This document shows positions 16,426 to 24,919 of a stretch of 64,000 bases of DNA, piece after piece. Source of the stretch: Limnohabitans sp. Hippo3 (GTDB lineage: Bacteria; Pseudomonadota; Gammaproteobacteria; Burkholderiales; Burkholderiaceae_C); the NCBI RefSeq assembly GCF_003063665.1, contig NZ_NESF01000001.1:186001-250000 (forward strand). The letters are read 5' to 3'. The position numbers and the translations under genes were made by a program. How positions within the stretch are numbered: position 1 is the first letter of the stretch; each line of letters begins with the position of its first letter. The notes beneath the pieces are model-generated. The model did no database searches. It was not told the DNA's origin and saw only the letters and a program-made list of their open reading frames with translations.

Positions 16426-17844
16426 ATGTCTGCTGTTTTTTCTCCCCGCCTGAGTGAATTCCCCTCAGACCTGTCCTCTGACAGCCAAATTGCCAAATTG
16501 CGTGTTCCGCCTCACTCGATCGAGGCCGAATCGAGTGTGCTGGGTGGCTTGTTGCTGGACAACGGGGCTTGGGACCGTGTGGGTGATTTGTTGGTCGATT
16601 CCGACTTTTACCGGCACGAGCACAAGTTGATTTATGCCGCGATTGGCGCTTTGATCAATGCGTCCAAACCGGCCGATGTCATCACTGTCAGCGAGCATCT
16701 GCAAAACCAGGGCAAAACCGCCGAGACGGGCGGTTTGGGCTACCTGAACTCCCTGGCCCAGTATGTGCCCAGTGCCAGCAACATCCGCCGCTACGCCGAG
16801 ATCGTGCGCGAACGCTCGATCCTGCGCAAACTGGTGTCGGCCAGCGACGAGATCGCGACCAACGCCTTCAACCCCCAGGGCAAGGCGATTGACCGCATCC
16901 TGGACGAAGCCGAGCAAAAGATCTTCAACATCGGTGAAGAAGGCTCGCGCATGAAGCAGGGCTTCCAGTCCATGGACACGCTGGTGGTGGAGCTGCTCGA
17001 CCGCGTGCAGGAGATGGCCGACAACCCCAACGACATCACCGGGGTGCCTACCGGCTTTTACGACCTTGACCGCATGACATCTGGCCTGCAGCCGGGCGAC
17101 ATGGTGGTGCTGGCTGCACGTCCCTCCATGGGTAAAACGGCTTTTGCCATCAACATCGCCGAGCATGTGGCCTTGAACGAAGGCCTGCCGGTGGCCGTGT
17201 TCTCCATGGAAATGGGCGCATCCCAGCTGGCGGTGCGTGTGGTCGGCTCGATCGGCCGCATCGACCAGGGCCATTTGCGCACAGGCAAGCTCAGTGATGA
17301 CGAGTGGCCACGCTTGACCGAAGCCATCGAGAAACTGCGCACCGTGTCTTTGCATATCGACGAAACCCCAGGGCTCACGCCCTCCGAGCTGCGGGCCAAC
17401 GCCCGCCGTCTGGCGCGGCAATGCGGCAAGTTGGGTTTGATTGTGGTGGACTATTTGCAGCTGATGAGCGGCTCGGGTGGCTCGGGCGGTGATAACCGTG
17501 CGACCGAGCTGGGCGAGATTTCGCGGGGCTTGAAAATGCTGGCCAAAGAACTGCAATGTCCGGTGATTGCGCTGTCGCAGCTCAACCGCAGCGTCGAACA
17601 ACGCACCGACAAACGCCCCATGATGAGCGACTTGCGTGAGTCCGGCGCCATCGAGCAGGATGCCGACATCATCATGTTCATTTACCGTGACGATTACTAC
17701 AACAAGGATTCCAAAGATCCGGGTGTGGCGGAAATCATCATTGGCAAGCAGCGTAACGGCCCGACAGGCACGGTCCGGCTCACCTTCCTGAAGAATCTGA
17801 CCCGTTTTGAAAGCCTGGCCTCAGGCCTCAGCGACGATTACTGA
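16426..17844 (+). CDS. dnaB: Replicative DNA helicase DnaB
   Basis: A 472-residue hexameric replicative helicase that unwinds DNA ahead of the polymerase and recruits primase. The N-terminal DnaB domain (VPPHSIEAESSVLGGLLLD) is followed by the RecA-like ATPase, with Walker A RPSMGKTA at about 232-239, Walker B LIVVDYLQLM at about 338 and the late SDLRESGAIEQDADIIMF. The ATG at 16426 is preferred to the frame opening at 16408. It is not next to rplI, which often precedes dnaB elsewhere. A perfect DnaA box sits upstream. Confidence 0.97.
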   Translation: MSAVFSPRLSEFPSDLSSDSQIAKLRVPPHSIEAESSVLGGLLLDNGAWDRVGDLLVDSDFYRHEHKLIYAAIGALINASKPADVITVSEHLQNQGKTAETGGLGYLNSLAQYVPSASNIRRYAEIVRERSILRKLVSASDEIATNAFNPQGKAIDRILDEAEQKIFNIGEEGSRMKQGFQSMDTLVVELLDRVQEMADNPNDITGVPTGFYDLDRMTSGLQPGDMVVLAARPSMGKTAFAINIAEHVALNEGLPVAVFSMEMGASQLAVRVVGSIGRIDQGHLRTGKLSDDEWPRLTEAIEKLRTVSLHIDETPGLTPSELRANARRLARQCGKLGLIVVDYLQLMSGSGGSGGDNRATELGEISRGLKMLAKELQCPVIALSQLNRSVEQRTDKRPMMSDLRESGAIEQDADIIMFIYRDDYYNKDSKDPGVAEIIIGKQRNGPTGTVRLTFLKNLTRFESLASGLSDDY

Positions 17845-17845
17845 G

Positions 17846-17863
17846 ACCCGAGGACGGGTTTTT
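17846..17863. terminator. Terminator between dnaB and the PhoH gene
   Basis: ACCCG/CGGGT stem with loop AGGA, followed by TTTT on the plus strand; it overlaps the stop of the convergent PhoH gene and serves dnaB. Confidence 0.65.
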
Positions 17864-19535
17864 AAAGCGCTTCGCTGGCAAAGTCGGCCAGGCGCGAGCG
17901 CTCACCCCGCGCCAGCGTGATGTGACCCCCGTGGGCCCAGCCCTTGAAGCGGTCGACCGCATAGGTCAAGCCCGACGAGCCCTCGGTCAAGTAGGGCGTA
18001 TCGATCTGGGCCAGGTTGCCCATGCAGATGATCTTGGTGCCCGGGCCTGCGCGGGTGATCAAGGTTTTCATTTGCTTGGGCGTCAGGTTTTGCGCTTCGT
18101 CGATGATCACGTACTTGTTCATGAAGGTGCGACCGCGCATGAAGTTCATGCTCTTGATCTTGATGCGGCTCTTGATCAGCTCGTTGGTCGCAGCGCGACC
18201 CCATTCACCCGCATTGCCGCCGTCGCCCTTGGCCAGAAACTCCAGGTTATCGTCCAGCGCGCCCATCCATGGGCCCATTTTTTCTTCTTCGGTGCCGGGC
18301 AAAAAGCCGATGTCTTCGCCCACGCTCACGGTGGCCCGGGTCATGATGATCTCGGTGTAGCGGCGGTCATCCAGCACCTGCGTCAAACCAGCGGCCAGCG
18401 CCATCAAGGTTTTGCCTGTGCCTGCGGTGCCTGCCAGCGTGACAAAGTCGATGTCCGGATCGGTCAGCAGGTTCATCGCGAAATTTTGTTCACGGTTGCG
18501 CGTGGTGACGCCCCAGACGGCGTTCTTTTGGTGGGTGAAGTCCTTGAGGGTGCGCAGCACCGCTGTTTTGCCGCGGATTTCGGTCACGCGGGCATACAGG
18601 CTGGGCTCTCCGGGGGCCTCAAAGTACACAAACTGGTTCATGAACAAGCTGGGCACGATGGGGCCGCTGATGCGGTAATAAGTGTGCGTGCCTTGTTGCC
18701 AGCTTTCCACGGTTTTGCCGTTCTTGAGCCAGAAGTCGCTGGGCAAGGCCATGGAGCCCGGATACAACAAATCCCCGTCTTCGAGGGTCTTGTCGTTTTG
18801 GTAGTCCTCGGCCTGCAGCCCCAGCGCACGGGCCTTGACGCGCATGTTGATGTCCTTGGACACCAACACCACTTCACGGGGGGCATGCAGTTGGCCCAGC
18901 GCCTTGACCACGCCCAGGATCTGGTTGTCGGCCTTGCCTTGTGGCAACGCCAGGGGCAGGCTCAGGTCCAGTGCCTGGGTCTGGAAAAACAATTGGCCCA
19001 TGGCATCGGTGTGGCCCGTCGCGCTCAGGGGGGAGCCCTTGCCCAGATCGGCCCCTTGTGCCGAGGCCAGGGTGTCCAGCGAACGGCTGGCTTGGCGCGC
19101 ATTGCGGGCGACCTCGGTCATGCCTTTCTTGTGACCGTCGAGCTCTTCCAGCACGATCATCGGCAAAAAGACATCGTGCTCCTCAAAGCGGAACAGACTC
19201 ATCGGGTCGTGCATCAGCACATTGGTGTCGAGCACAAAGAGTTTGCTGGGGCCGCCGGACCTGCGTTTGGGCCGGGCCGGGCTGGCCACGCGGGCAGGGG
19301 CGGCAGCAGAGCTGACCACCACAGATGGCTCGTTGTGAGGGTGGGGGGCAGCAGGTGCGCTTTTACGGCTTCGTGGTCCGCGTTTGGCTTCTGAAGCTGG
19401 CTCTGCAGCCACGGCCTGGGTCTTGGTTTCGACCTGGATCAAGCCGGTCGCGGCATCGTCCTCAGTGTGTGCGGACTCGAAGGCGGTGTGGGTCAAGCGG
19501 CTGGCGCGTTGGGTGGGAGCGGGTGGCAGTGGCAT
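17862..19535 (-). CDS. PIN domain-PhoH ATPase fusion protein
   Basis: A 557-residue protein combining a PIN-type ribonuclease domain (about 98-240, beginning KLFVLDTNVLMHDP, with conserved acidic residues) and a PhoH P-loop ATPase (Walker A AGTAGTGKTLMA at about 367-378, Walker B YVIIDEAQNL at about 475). The first 95 residues are Ala/Pro/Arg-rich and look disordered. Such fusions (YlaK/PhoH2-like) are proposed RNA helicase-nucleases in RNA turnover or stress. The ATG at 19535 has AAGAGG ten bases upstream and is preferred to 19601, which lies inside the upstream terminator. Confidence 0.9.
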   Translation of the reverse strand: MPLPPAPTQRASRLTHTAFESAHTEDDAATGLIQVETKTQAVAAEPASEAKRGPRSRKSAPAAPHPHNEPSVVVSSAAAPARVASPARPKRRSGGPSKLFVLDTNVLMHDPMSLFRFEEHDVFLPMIVLEELDGHKKGMTEVARNARQASRSLDTLASAQGADLGKGSPLSATGHTDAMGQLFFQTQALDLSLPLALPQGKADNQILGVVKALGQLHAPREVVLVSKDINMRVKARALGLQAEDYQNDKTLEDGDLLYPGSMALPSDFWLKNGKTVESWQQGTHTYYRISGPIVPSLFMNQFVYFEAPGEPSLYARVTEIRGKTAVLRTLKDFTHQKNAVWGVTTRNREQNFAMNLLTDPDIDFVTLAGTAGTGKTLMALAAGLTQVLDDRRYTEIIMTRATVSVGEDIGFLPGTEEEKMGPWMGALDDNLEFLAKGDGGNAGEWGRAATNELIKSRIKIKSMNFMRGRTFMNKYVIIDEAQNLTPKQMKTLITRAGPGTKIICMGNLAQIDTPYLTEGSSGLTYAVDRFKGWAHGGHITLARGERSRLADFASEAL

Positions 19536-19579
19536 GAGCGAAGGCCTCTTGAGGGGTGAAAAATCCGGACGCTGAAAAA

Positions 19580-19612
19580 TAAAAAGCCGCCTGGAGGCCA
19601 AGGCGGCTTTTG
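19580..19612 (-). terminator. Rho-independent terminator after bcp
   Basis: Perfect stem AAAAGCCGCCT/AGGCGGCTTTT around an eight-base loop, with a T-rich tail on the minus strand. It lies between bcp and the PhoH gene. Confidence 0.85.
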
Positions 19613-19692
19613 GTAGGGGAGAGAAGGGGGCTGACTTTCAGCGGCATGAATTCATTATGCACGAGCCGAAAGACAAAACCCGCCCGGGGGCA

Positions 19693-20178
19693 TCACGCCA
19701 CGGCAGCAGCTTTTTTCAGGTCCTTGACCGCCTTGAGCACTTCTTCCACATGCCCGGGCACTTTCAGGCCGCGCCACTCTTGCTTGAGCGTGCCGTCTGC
19801 GCCGATCAGGAAGGTGCTGCGCTCGATGCCTTTGACTTTCTTGCCATACATGATCTTGTTCTTCACCACACCGAACATGTGGCACATTTTTTCTTCGGTG
19901 TCGGCAATCAGCTCAAAAGGCAATTCCAGCTTGGCTTTGAAATCGTCGTGCGACTTCATGTTGTCACGGGACACGCCCAGAACCAAGGCACCTGCTTTGA
20001 CGAAATCCTTGTACTTGTCGCGGAATTGCATGGCCTCGGTGGTGCAGCCGGGGGTGTTGTCCTTGGGGTAGAAAAACAAAACCACGGGTTGACCGAGGTG
20101 GGAGATGTTGGAAACTTTCAGGCCGCTGGTCGCGTTCGCTTCAAATTCGGGAAGGGGCTTGTTCAGAACGATCGCCAT
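19693..20178 (-). CDS. bcp: Peroxiredoxin (Bcp/PrxQ family)
   Basis: A 161-residue thiol peroxidase reducing hydrogen peroxide and organic hydroperoxides. The peroxidatic cysteine is Cys45 in PKDNTPGCTTEAM. Position 50, where E. coli Bcp has its resolving cysteine, is Met here, so this is either a one-Cys enzyme or uses another cysteine such as the one near residue 99 (EEKMCHMFG). The ATG at 20178 gives the family N-terminus and is preferred to 20220. A terminator follows. The C-terminus is Lys/Ala-rich. Confidence 0.93.
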   Translation of the reverse strand: MAIVLNKPLPEFEANATSGLKVSNISHLGQPVVLFFYPKDNTPGCTTEAMQFRDKYKDFVKAGALVLGVSRDNMKSHDDFKAKLELPFELIADTEEKMCHMFGVVKNKIMYGKKVKGIERSTFLIGADGTLKQEWRGLKVPGHVEEVLKAVKDLKKAAAVA

Positions 20179-20336
20179 AAAACTTTGATCTCGCTTGACA
20201 GGTTGAGCGCTTGCCGCCATTGGGTGGCGTCAAATGCGCTGAAGGCATAGGCCTCGGCAACCTTCGATTTTACTCTGAATGAGGGCCTTTAGATGAGCAA
20301 GTACTTGTAAACAAGTAGGCGATGCAAATGCATGCT

Positions 20337-20714
20337 TTAAGCTTCCAGCAGCAAAACGACCACGACTTTTCGCCCCTCGCTGGCCAGAATGTTGTAGGTG
20401 CGGCAAGCGGCTGCGGTGTCCATGGTTTCGAGCCCAATGCCCCGCGAAATCAAAGGCGCAAGCCAGGCGGGCTGAGGAAAGCGCAGGCGCTGGCCGCTTC
20501 CAAAGATGACCAACTCGGCTCCGCTGGTGGCCAGTGGCGCGAAATCTTCTGGTTTCAGGGCTTCAAATTGGCTCACCGCCCATTTTTCAGGCACGGCGCC
20601 CTGCAGGCTGCTGACGGTCAAAGAGTGGGTGAATTTTTCACCATTGACTTCGATCCATCCGGGGCCGTAAGCGTTGATGGTGAGGCTGTTGGACTTGTCG
20701 GGTTGTAGTTTCAT
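20337..20714 (-). CDS. Mth938-like domain protein (DUF498)
   Basis: A 125-residue Mth938/NDUFAF3-like protein. The family fold is seen in GPGWIEVNGEKFTHSLTV, ELVIFGSGQRLRFP and GIGLETMDTAAACRTYNIL. The biochemical role in bacteria is not established; the human relative assists respiratory complex I assembly. The gene stands alone, 158 bases beyond bcp and diverging from alaA across a 130-base gap in which no clear operator is seen. Confidence 0.85.
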   Translation of the reverse strand: MKLQPDKSNSLTINAYGPGWIEVNGEKFTHSLTVSSLQGAVPEKWAVSQFEALKPEDFAPLATSGAELVIFGSGQRLRFPQPAWLAPLISRGIGLETMDTAAACRTYNILASEGRKVVVVLLLEA

Positions 20715-20837
20715 GGGGTCTTCGGAGCGAACGGGTGAACTTCGTGGCGATATTAGAGTCGTCGCTCGGGATGGCAGGGCTGAAACGGCGCTGAATTGTG
20801 GTCAAATTATAGGTTTTCCCCTCTCGCAACCGCCTTT

Positions 20838-20842
20838 GGAGG
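20838..20842 (+). promoter_or_regulatory. Ribosome-binding site deciding a TTG start for alaA
   Basis: GGAGG four bases before TTG at 20847. No in-frame ATG gives the family N-terminus, so this site fixes an uncommon UUG start. Confidence 0.7.
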
Positions 20843-20846
20843 CACT

Positions 20847-22088
20847 TTGAAGCCCATTCAAAAATCTGCCAAGCTCGCCAACGTTTGTTATGACATCCGT
20901 GGGCCGATCATGGATCGTGCCCGTCAGATGGAAGAGGACGGGCAAAAGATCATCAAATTGAACATCGGAAATCTGGCAGTTTTCGGCTTTGATGCACCCG
21001 AAGAAATTCAGCAGGACATGATCCGCAACCTGCCCAATTCGGCGGGTTACTCCGACAGCAAAGGCATTTTTGCGGCACGCAAAGCCGTGATGCACGAGAC
21101 CCAAAAGCAAGGGGTCGTGGGTGTCACGCTCGATGACATTTACCTGGGCAACGGTGCCAGCGAATTGATCGTCATGGCCACCAATGCCTTGCTGGATAAC
21201 GGCGATGAACTCCTGTTGCCATCGCCCGATTACCCCTTGTGGACAGCCGCGGCCAGTTTGTCGGGCGGCTCGCCTGTGCATTACCGCTGCGAAGAGGCCA
21301 ATGGCTGGATGCCGGATCTGGACGATATCCGTGCCAAAGTGACCCCGCGCACCAAGGGCATCGTGGTCATCAACCCGAATAACCCGACAGGCGCACTGTA
21401 TTCCGACGACTTGCTCAAAGGCATCGTGGCCATTGCGCGTGAACATGGCTTGGTGATTTTTGCCGATGAGGTGTACGACAAGGTGTTGTACGACGGAGTG
21501 AAGCACACGCCGCTGGCCAGGTTGTCTCAGGATGTGTTGACCCTGACCTTCAATTCCTTGTCCAAAAGTTACCGCTCATGTGGTTACCGTGCGGGTTGGA
21601 TGGTCATCTCGGGCGACAAGAAAAATGCCCGCGATTACATTGAGGGCCTGAACATGCTCTCGAACATGCGCCTGTGTGCCAACGTGCCGGGCCAATGGGC
21701 GATTCAGACCGCCTTGGGCGGACACCAGAGCATCAACGAATTGGTGGGTGAGGGTGGCCGCTTGCGCAAGCAACGCGATCTGGCTTATGCCCTGATCACG
21801 GCCATTCCCGGGGTGAGTTGTGTCAAGCCGCAGGCGGCGCTGTACATGTTTCCCAAGCTGGACCCGCGCATTTACCCGGTCAAGGACGACCAGGATTTCT
21901 TCTTGCAACTGCTGGAAGAAACCAAGGTCATGCTGGTTCAGGGCACCGGGTTCAACTGGCCCGATACCGACCATTTCCGCATCGTGTTCTTGCCCCATGA
22001 AGACGATTTGCGCGAGGCCATTGCCCGCGTGGCGCGTTTCCTGGAAGGTGCCCGCAAGCGCTTTGGCACCGAGGCCCTGGCGGCCTGA
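20847..22088 (+). CDS. alaA: Glutamate-pyruvate aminotransferase AlaA-like
   Basis: A 413-residue class I/II PLP aminotransferase of the AlaA type, making alanine from pyruvate and glutamate. The N-terminus KSAKLANVCYDIRGP and the segment LKLNIGNL-like IIKLNIGNLAVFGFD match AlaA. The PLP lysine is in SLSKSYRSCGYRAGW at about residue 240, with NPNNPTGALY earlier. It begins with TTG behind GGAGG. It heads the block alaA-hom-thrC-moeA-moaD-moaE. A hairpin without T run (ACACCCG/CGGGTGT, 22101-22121) separates it from hom. Confidence 0.9.
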   Translation: MKPIQKSAKLANVCYDIRGPIMDRARQMEEDGQKIIKLNIGNLAVFGFDAPEEIQQDMIRNLPNSAGYSDSKGIFAARKAVMHETQKQGVVGVTLDDIYLGNGASELIVMATNALLDNGDELLLPSPDYPLWTAAASLSGGSPVHYRCEEANGWMPDLDDIRAKVTPRTKGIVVINPNNPTGALYSDDLLKGIVAIAREHGLVIFADEVYDKVLYDGVKHTPLARLSQDVLTLTFNSLSKSYRSCGYRAGWMVISGDKKNARDYIEGLNMLSNMRLCANVPGQWAIQTALGGHQSINELVGEGGRLRKQRDLAYALITAIPGVSCVKPQAALYMFPKLDPRIYPVKDDQDFFLQLLEETKVMLVQGTGFNWPDTDHFRIVFLPHEDDLREAIARVARFLEGARKRFGTEALAA

Positions 22089-22146
22089 ATTTGAAAATGA
22101 ACACCCGGTTGTTTCGGGTGTAACGTCGTAAAGAAGTGAAGAAAAA

Positions 22147-23469
22147 ATGAAACCGATCAAAGTGGGCCTGCTGGGCATTGGCACTGTGGGCAGCGGCACT
22201 TTCAATGTGCTCCAACGCAATCAGGGGGAAATCCAACGCCGTGCGGGTCGTGGCATCGAGATCACCATGGTGGCCGACCTGAACGTGGCGCGTGCCCAAG
22301 AACTGGTGGGCCATGGCGTACAGGTCGTGGCCGATGCACGCGAGGTCATTGCCAACCCGGAAATCGACATCGTGATCGAATTGATCGGTGGCTATGGTGT
22401 GGCCAAGGCGCTGGTCATGGAAGCCATTGCTGCAGGCAAGCATGTCGTCACCGCCAACAAGGCCCTGCTGGCGGTGCATGGCACCGAGATTTTCGCGGCC
22501 GCCCAGGCCAAAGGCGTGATGGTGGCTTTTGAAGCCGCCGTGGCCGGGGGCATCCCGATCATCAAGGCCCTGCGCGAAGGCCTGACGGCCAACAGCATCC
22601 AGTGGGTGGCCGGCATCATCAACGGCACGACCAACTTCATCTTGTCCGAAATGCGGGACAAAGGGCTGGACTTTGATGTGGTGCTCAAGGAAGCCCAGCG
22701 TCTGGGTTACGCCGAAGCCGACCCGACCTTTGACATCGAAGGTGTGGATGCCGCGCACAAAGTGACCTTGATGAGCGCGATCGCGTTTGGCATTCCGGTG
22801 CAGTTTGACAAGGCGTATGTGGAGGGCATCACCAAGCTGGGCGCTGCCGACATCAAGTACGCCGAGCAGTTGGGCTACCGCATCAAACTCCTGGGCATCA
22901 CCAAGCGCACCGAACAGGGCATTGAGCTGCGCGTGCATCCCAGCCTGGTGCCTGCCCAGCGCCTCATTGCCAATGTGGAAGGTGCCATGAACGCCGTGAT
23001 GGTGCAAGGCGATGCCGTGGGCACCACCTTGTATTACGGCAAAGGCGCAGGCTCCGAGCCCACCGCCAGCGCGGTCATCGCGGATCTAGTAGACATCACC
23101 CGTTTGCACACCGCCGACCCCCTCAACCGCGTGCCGCATCTGGCTTTCCAGCCCGGTGCCATGAGCAATTTGTCGGTGCTGCCCATGTCCGAGGTGGTGA
23201 CCAGCTATTACCTGCGCTTGCGCGTGGCCGATCAGGCGGGCGTGCTGGCCAAGTTGACCGGCCTGCTGGCCCAGGCCGACATCAGCATCGACGCGGTCTT
23301 GCAGCGCGAGGCCGATCAGGTGAGCCAGGCGGGTGAAAACCAGACCGACGTGATCATCCTGACCCACGACACCCGCGAAGGCACTTTGAACGAGGTGCTG
23401 GCACAGATGCAGGCGCTGCCCACCGTGATGGCGCCGATCGTGCGCATTCGCAAGGAAGAGTTGAACTGA
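22147..23469 (+). CDS. hom: Homoserine dehydrogenase
   Basis: A 440-residue NAD(P)H-dependent enzyme reducing aspartate semialdehyde to homoserine in threonine and methionine synthesis. The Rossmann motif GLLGIGTVGSGTF is at the N-terminus, the catalytic core contains GIINGTTNFILSEM and YAEADPTFDIEGVDAAHK, and a C-terminal ACT domain (about 356-430, LRLRVADQAGVLAKLTGLL) suggests threonine feedback. The stop shares one base with the thrC start (TGATG), indicating coupling. It is monofunctional, with no aspartokinase domain. Confidence 0.97.
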   Translation: MKPIKVGLLGIGTVGSGTFNVLQRNQGEIQRRAGRGIEITMVADLNVARAQELVGHGVQVVADAREVIANPEIDIVIELIGGYGVAKALVMEAIAAGKHVVTANKALLAVHGTEIFAAAQAKGVMVAFEAAVAGGIPIIKALREGLTANSIQWVAGIINGTTNFILSEMRDKGLDFDVVLKEAQRLGYAEADPTFDIEGVDAAHKVTLMSAIAFGIPVQFDKAYVEGITKLGAADIKYAEQLGYRIKLLGITKRTEQGIELRVHPSLVPAQRLIANVEGAMNAVMVQGDAVGTTLYYGKGAGSEPTASAVIADLVDITRLHTADPLNRVPHLAFQPGAMSNLSVLPMSEVVTSYYLRLRVADQAGVLAKLTGLLAQADISIDAVLQREADQVSQAGENQTDVIILTHDTREGTLNEVLAQMQALPTVMAPIVRIRKEELN

Positions 23470-24914
23470 TGCGCTACCTGTCGACCCGCGGTTACGCCGA
23501 CCGCAAGCAATTTTGTGAAATCCTGCTCGAAGGTTTGGCGCCGGACGGTGGCCTGTACCTGCCGGAAAGCTATCCGCAACTCGATGATGCCGCGCTGACA
23601 CGCTTGCGCGGCGTTTGGCAAAGCCAGGGCTATGCGGCTTTGGCTTTTGAGGTGCTGTCGCTCTACATCGACGACATCCCGCGCGACGAGCTGCAAGCGC
23701 TGTGTCGCAAGACCTACACCCCAGCGGTGTTTGGCACGCAAGCCATCGTGCCGCTCAAGCCTTTGCAAACCGCAGGTCAGGCCCAGCCCGACCTCTATTT
23801 AGAGGCTTTGTCCAACGGCCCGACCTTGGCCTTCAAGGACATGGCCATGCAGTTGCTGGGCAATTTGTTTGAATATGAGCTGGCACGGCGCGGCGAAGAA
23901 CTCAATATTTTGGGCGCGACATCGGGCGATACCGGCAGCGCGGCCGAATACGCCATGCGCGGCAAAAAGGGTGTGCGCGTCTTCATGACCAGCCCGAACG
24001 GCCGCATGAGCCCGTTCCAGCAAGCGCAGATGTTCAGTCTGCTCGACGAAAACATCCACAACATCGCTATCGAAGGCGTGTTCGACGACTGCCAGGACAT
24101 CGTCAAGGCGGTGTCCAACGATCTGGATTTCAAGCGCCGATACAAGATCGGCACGGTGAATTCCATCAACTGGGCGCGTTTGCTGGCCCAGGTGGTGTAC
24201 TACTTTGCCGGGTATTTCCAGGCGACCCAGCGCAACGCACAAAAGGTCAGCTTTACGGTGCCGAGCGGCAACTTTGGCAATGTGTGCGCGGGCCATGTGG
24301 CCCGCATGATGGGCTTGCCGATTGACCGCTTGGTGGTGGCCACCAACGAAAACGATGTGCTGGACGAGTTTTTCAGCACAGGCGTTTACCGCGTGCGCGG
24401 CACCGCCGACACGCACGAAACCTCCAGCCCCTCGATGGACATCTCCAAGGCCAGCAACTTCGAGCGCTTTGTTTTCGACCTGCTGGAGCGCGATGGGACC
24501 CAAACCAAAGCCATTTTTGGCGAAGGGCTGAGCCGCCAAGGCTTCTTCGATTTGTCGGGCGATGTGCGCTTCGCCAAGGCCGCTGCGGTCTACGGCTTCG
24601 ACAGCGGCCGCAGCACCCATGCCGACCGTCTCAAGACGATTCAGCAGGTGTTTGAGCGCTATGGCGTGATGATCGACACCCACACCGCCGACGGCGTGAA
24701 GGTGGCCCAAGAGCATCTGAACCCGCAGGTCCCCATGATCGTGCTGGAAACCGCTTTGCCCATCAAGTTTGCCGCCACCATCGTGGAGGCTTTGGGTCGC
24801 CAGCCCGAGCGCCCACCGCAGTTTGAAGGCATCGAAGCCTTGCCCAAGCGTGTGCAGGTCATGAAAGCCGACGTGGATTTGGTCAAGGCCTACATCTCGC
24901 AGCACTGCGACTGA
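23469..24914 (+). CDS. thrC: Threonine synthase
   Basis: A 481-residue PLP enzyme converting O-phosphohomoserine to threonine. The N-terminus MRYLSTRG and the PLP-lysine segment NGPTLAFKDMAMQ (about residue 123) are typical, as are the phosphate-binding GATSGDTGSAA and the late NPQVPMIVLETALP. It belongs to the longer class found in proteobacteria and fungi. Translation is coupled to hom. No thrB homoserine kinase is present nearby, so the phosphorylating enzyme must be encoded elsewhere. Confidence 0.97.
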   Translation: MRYLSTRGYADRKQFCEILLEGLAPDGGLYLPESYPQLDDAALTRLRGVWQSQGYAALAFEVLSLYIDDIPRDELQALCRKTYTPAVFGTQAIVPLKPLQTAGQAQPDLYLEALSNGPTLAFKDMAMQLLGNLFEYELARRGEELNILGATSGDTGSAAEYAMRGKKGVRVFMTSPNGRMSPFQQAQMFSLLDENIHNIAIEGVFDDCQDIVKAVSNDLDFKRRYKIGTVNSINWARLLAQVVYYFAGYFQATQRNAQKVSFTVPSGNFGNVCAGHVARMMGLPIDRLVVATNENDVLDEFFSTGVYRVRGTADTHETSSPSMDISKASNFERFVFDLLERDGTQTKAIFGEGLSRQGFFDLSGDVRFAKAAAVYGFDSGRSTHADRLKTIQQVFERYGVMIDTHTADGVKVAQEHLNPQVPMIVLETALPIKFAATIVEALGRQPERPPQFEGIEALPKRVQVMKADVDLVKAYISQHCD

Positions 24915-24919
24915 AGCCG

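Noticed and set aside
22101-22121. Hairpin between alaA and hom as a threonine attenuator
   Set aside because: No T run follows and no Thr/Ile-rich leader peptide is found; it is only a small hairpin.
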